From: an uncultured Porphyromonadaceae bacterium
Lineage (GTDB): Bacteria > Bacteroidota > Bacteroidia > Bacteroidales > Muribaculaceae
Direction: 5' to 3'
DNA: 7,500 nt
Assembly (NCBI GenBank): GCA_947174735.1
Contig: CAMWKC010000100.1
Coordinates: 1 to 7,500, forward strand
Within the stretch, counting starts at the first letter, position 1. Each line of letters starts with the position of its first letter. Position numbers and translations under genes: made by a program. A model generated the notes under the pieces. That model did not search any database. It saw nothing but the letters and a program-made list of their open reading frames with translations, and had not been told where the DNA came from. Below are positions 5,677-7,500 of this stretch, piece by piece.

Positions 5677-6311
5677 AAATAGCGCGGTACTGAGCGTGAG
5701 GAACCGTTACCGTCATACGACGGATATACTTTGACCATACCGCCCGGCAATCTGGAAGCCGGATTGTCAATACTTATGCGTACCATACGCCAGAACTTGG
5801 GTAATACCGCCAGTGAACCGAGACGAAATCTGAATCCGGGCGTTTCTACACGCAGATTTTCATCATCCGTCAGACGTGCCGCACAATCCATAAGCCCTGA
5901 GAGGACTCCCTTTTTCCGTTTTGTGAAAAGACGTAATCGGAAAGATTTCGAGTCAGCAGTAGCTTCGAGAAATCCTATTGATTCACCCGGAGTCATTGAG
6001 CAGTCGGGAGTATCGACTACACATATATCGTAGTTGCGGTAGGTCGGTAGATTGTTGTCAGGCAGACGGCGCACAAGAACAGTAACATTGTCTTCCGGAT
6101 ATATCCATATTCCCTCAATAGGGTGAAGAGCTGTGGTATCACACCATTCGCGTGCACCTATGACATCACATACAGGTGGTAAAGGCGATGCTGCCTCAGT
6201 CTGAAAAGTAGACAAGAGGCCAAAGCATAGCAATATAACCGCAAGCATGTCCGCTCTGTACCGGATATAGGTACAGAACGGACATGCTACGAAAGTCAGC
6301 AGGCGTATCAT
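5673..6311 (-). CDS. Exported protein of unknown function, Bacteroidetes type
   Basis: From the first ATG the protein is 212 residues. Residues 22-40 (MLAVILLCFGLLSTFQTEA) form a hydrophobic signal-peptide core with probable cleavage near AAS at 40-42. Visible mature-region patterns are HPIEGIWIYPEDNVTVLVRR (63-82), YDICVVDTPDCSMTPGESIG (94-113), an LPKFWRMVRI segment near 170-179 and a C-terminal VYPSYDGNGSSRSVPRYL. Cys48 with Cys57 and Cys104 with Cys143 could form disulfides. I recall similar unnamed proteins in Bacteroidales but cannot name a family or function. The start is ambiguous: ATG at 6309-6311 sits 2 bases after the upstream stop, while Met22 (6246-6248) would begin right at the signal core and lies inside a long inverted repeat. 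With the longer form the signal gains a 21-residue, Arg-containing leader. Its stop overlaps the next gene's start. Confidence 0.75.
   Translation of the reverse strand: MIRLLTFVACPFCTYIRYRADMLAVILLCFGLLSTFQTEAASPLPPVCDVIGAREWCDTTALHPIEGIWIYPEDNVTVLVRRLPDNNLPTYRNYDICVVDTPDCSMTPGESIGFLEATADSKSFRLRLFTKRKKGVLSGLMDCAARLTDDENLRVETPGFRFRLGSLAVLPKFWRMVRISIDNPASRLPGGMVKVYPSYDGNGSSRSVPRYL
6244..6288. repeat. Long near-perfect inverted repeat at the gene junction
   Basis: Positions 6244-6262 (AGCATGTCCGCTCTGTACC) pair with 6270-6288 as a 19-bp stem with a single mismatch (C6254 against A6278) and a 7-base loop GGATATA. In the leftward RNA the 3' arm contains the ATG at 6246-6248, a possible start for the 5673-6311 gene. 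No T-run follows in either direction, so it is not a standard terminator. It could be an mRNA processing or stabilising hairpin, a translation switch or a protein-binding palindrome. Confidence 0.75.
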
Positions 6312-6313
6312 AC

Positions 6314-7500
6314 TTACTGCTGAGTTGAGAAGGTATATGTCAGACCAAAGCTGAGAATCTCTTTAAGCATCCAGTGACGCCACTTTGATCCGCTGAGTTC
6401 TGTCGATGAATCGAAACGTAAGTGTGCGTATATCTGTGTCGAGAAATATCTGTTGAATTGGAAAGACAATGTATTTTCCCAGTCGCCGAGGAAATAACTA
6501 TAGTCACTGAAGAAGAACAGGCGTGATGTGTAAAGTATATTCTGTGACAGATTGGCTTTGAGATTCAGCTCTGCACTCGAACCGATTTCACTCAGAGTCT
6601 TCCGGTCAGGAGCTATACCGAACTGGCCATGGTCAACACGCGGATTGATACATGTCTTCAGATTGTACGACAGCGGTGCTATTGAAGCTGTAAAATTGAT
6701 TGTATTCGCACTGTTGACCTTGCTGTAAGTCATACCGAGACCGAGGTTAAGGTCACCTGATGACAGAAAAGCAGCTTTGAGAGTCTGCGAATTGGCCTCA
6801 TAATTGTTAAGCAACTGGGTTTTGAACTGTGCGGTAAATGAATAGTACCAGTTGTTAGCTGCTTTGAGACCGAGTTTGAAATTATACTGAAATAAGTCTT
6901 CCGATATGCTGTAGTCATGCTCTGTGTCCTGCGGTGCGCCGGCCAGACCGAGTTTATAACTCAGTGTGCTTTGGAATAGTAATTTCGGATGCCATACAGG
7001 ATTCAGAGATACGTCCCACAGGAAGTTGAAGAAGAGAGTAAGGTTGTTATTACCGCCCTGATACCAGTTGCTCGATAGATAAGCCTGTGAAAACTGTAGG
7101 CCGGTATTGAAGATATGCAACCAGTGTTTCTTTTCGATTTCGGCTGCCTTGAGCTGAGCTTTCGAGTTATCGACTTCCGGCAGATCAAGTCTTCTGATGT
7201 AAGCATCGAAGCTGGTGTCGTCTTCCGGCAGACGTGGAGGTATAGGGAGGTCCCAGTCAGCATAATCGATAATCTTATAGTTATCAATCATGAGGGAATA
7301 GACAAAATCATCCTGTATACGGGCCATTCTCATAGATGATCTCAGCCAGTCGGGAATCAGATTTGGTTTCACTACCTGCGGACGGACTATCGGAAGAGCA
7401 ATGTCAGGAACCTCGGCTATATCCTCGGCCTCAACATCGAGAATATCGAGTACAGCTATAGAATCAGTAAGAGCTGTGGCACGATCTACAGCCATACGGT
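6314..7500 (-). CDS. DUF3078 family protein, probable outer-membrane beta-barrel (5' end beyond window)
   Basis: The reading frame is open through the right edge. The 393 residues from the first in-window ATG (7493-7495) begin in an acidic linker without a signal peptide, so the true start lies outside. After a soluble N-terminal part with Pro-rich and acidic stretches comes the family signature, seen here as LQFSQAYLSSNWYQGGNNN. Then follow alternating aromatic strands (NWYYSFTAQFKTQLLNNYEA, SGDLNLGLGMTYS, IAPLSYNLKTC, NRYFSTQIYAHLRFD) and a final LKEILSFGLTYTF. DUF3078 proteins are common in Bacteroidetes, and their function is unknown. The alternating amphipathic strands and the aromatic-rich last strand suggest an outer-membrane barrel, although the chain ends in STQQ rather than directly in Phe. 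It is followed after 2 bases by the next gene and therefore heads or belongs to the leftward operon. Confidence 0.87.
   Translation of the reverse strand, partial: RMAVDRATALTDSIAVLDILDVEAEDIAEVPDIALPIVRPQVVKPNLIPDWLRSSMRMARIQDDFVYSLMIDNYKIIDYADWDLPIPPRLPEDDTSFDAYIRRLDLPEVDNSKAQLKAAEIEKKHWLHIFNTGLQFSQAYLSSNWYQGGNNNLTLFFNFLWDVSLNPVWHPKLLFQSTLSYKLGLAGAPQDTEHDYSISEDLFQYNFKLGLKAANNWYYSFTAQFKTQLLNNYEANSQTLKAAFLSSGDLNLGLGMTYSKVNSANTINFTASIAPLSYNLKTCINPRVDHGQFGIAPDRKTLSEIGSSAELNLKANLSQNILYTSRLFFFSDYSYFLGDWENTLSFQFNRYFSTQIYAHLRFDSSTELSGSKWRHWMLKEILSFGLTYTFSTQQ

Noticed and set aside
5731..6033. A 100-codon + strand frame antisense to the 5673-6311 gene
   Set aside because: It is a shadow of a signal-peptide-bearing gene with operon overlaps. 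The antisense product is Arg/Ser-rich with no domain.
6244..6288. The long inverted repeat considered as an intrinsic terminator
   Set aside because: No T-run follows the stem in either direction, and the operon's next gene lies directly downstream.

Overview
The window looks like chromosomal DNA from a member of the Bacteroidales, perhaps a gut lineage such as Muribaculaceae (the family is a guess). The evidence is a TTTG / TAnnTTTG-type promoter, no Shine-Dalgarno sequences, A-rich leaders before start codons, a DUF3078 outer-membrane protein typical of Bacteroidetes, and an LTA-synthase/MdoB-like sulfatase-fold enzyme with Bacteroidetes-style motifs. I see no tRNA, rRNA, CRISPR array, transposase or phage gene. 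The gene content is mostly housekeeping and envelope functions.

Layout. Positions 1-182 hold no secure gene. This stretch is G-rich and C-poor on the + strand, with short degenerate repeats. Because the flanking DoxX gene (180-788, minus) is transcribed toward it, the RNA made there would be C-rich and G-poor, as expected of a Rho loading site. Positions 789-1097 form a divergent intergenic region containing a good Bacteroidetes promoter for the rightward genes.

The rightward set is thymidine kinase (tdk, 1098-1691), an L-cysteine desulfidase of the CyuA/UPF0597 family (1752-3044) and a membrane-anchored LTA-synthase-like phosphotransferase (3041-5179). The last two overlap by ATGA and are probably translationally coupled. 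A hairpin with a T-run at 5215-5245 probably ends this transcript, although it lies inside the coding sequence of the convergent neighbour.

The leftward set enters from beyond position 7500: a DUF3078 protein (6314-7500, 5' end missing), an exported protein of unknown function (5673-6311) and a second small exported protein (5185-5676). They are separated by 2 bases and by an ATGA overlap, so they form one operon. All three appear to be exported or outer-membrane proteins. Their neighbour across the convergent junction is also an envelope enzyme, so a shared role in the cell surface is plausible but unproven.

The observations most worth checking are the C-rich putative Rho site after the DoxX gene, a 19-bp nearly perfect inverted repeat that would bury one possible start codon of the 5673-6311 gene, the terminator embedded antisense in a neighbouring gene, and an apparent Ser rather than Thr nucleophile in the LTA-synthase-like enzyme. 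I found no strong case for a wholly new defence or mobile system here.
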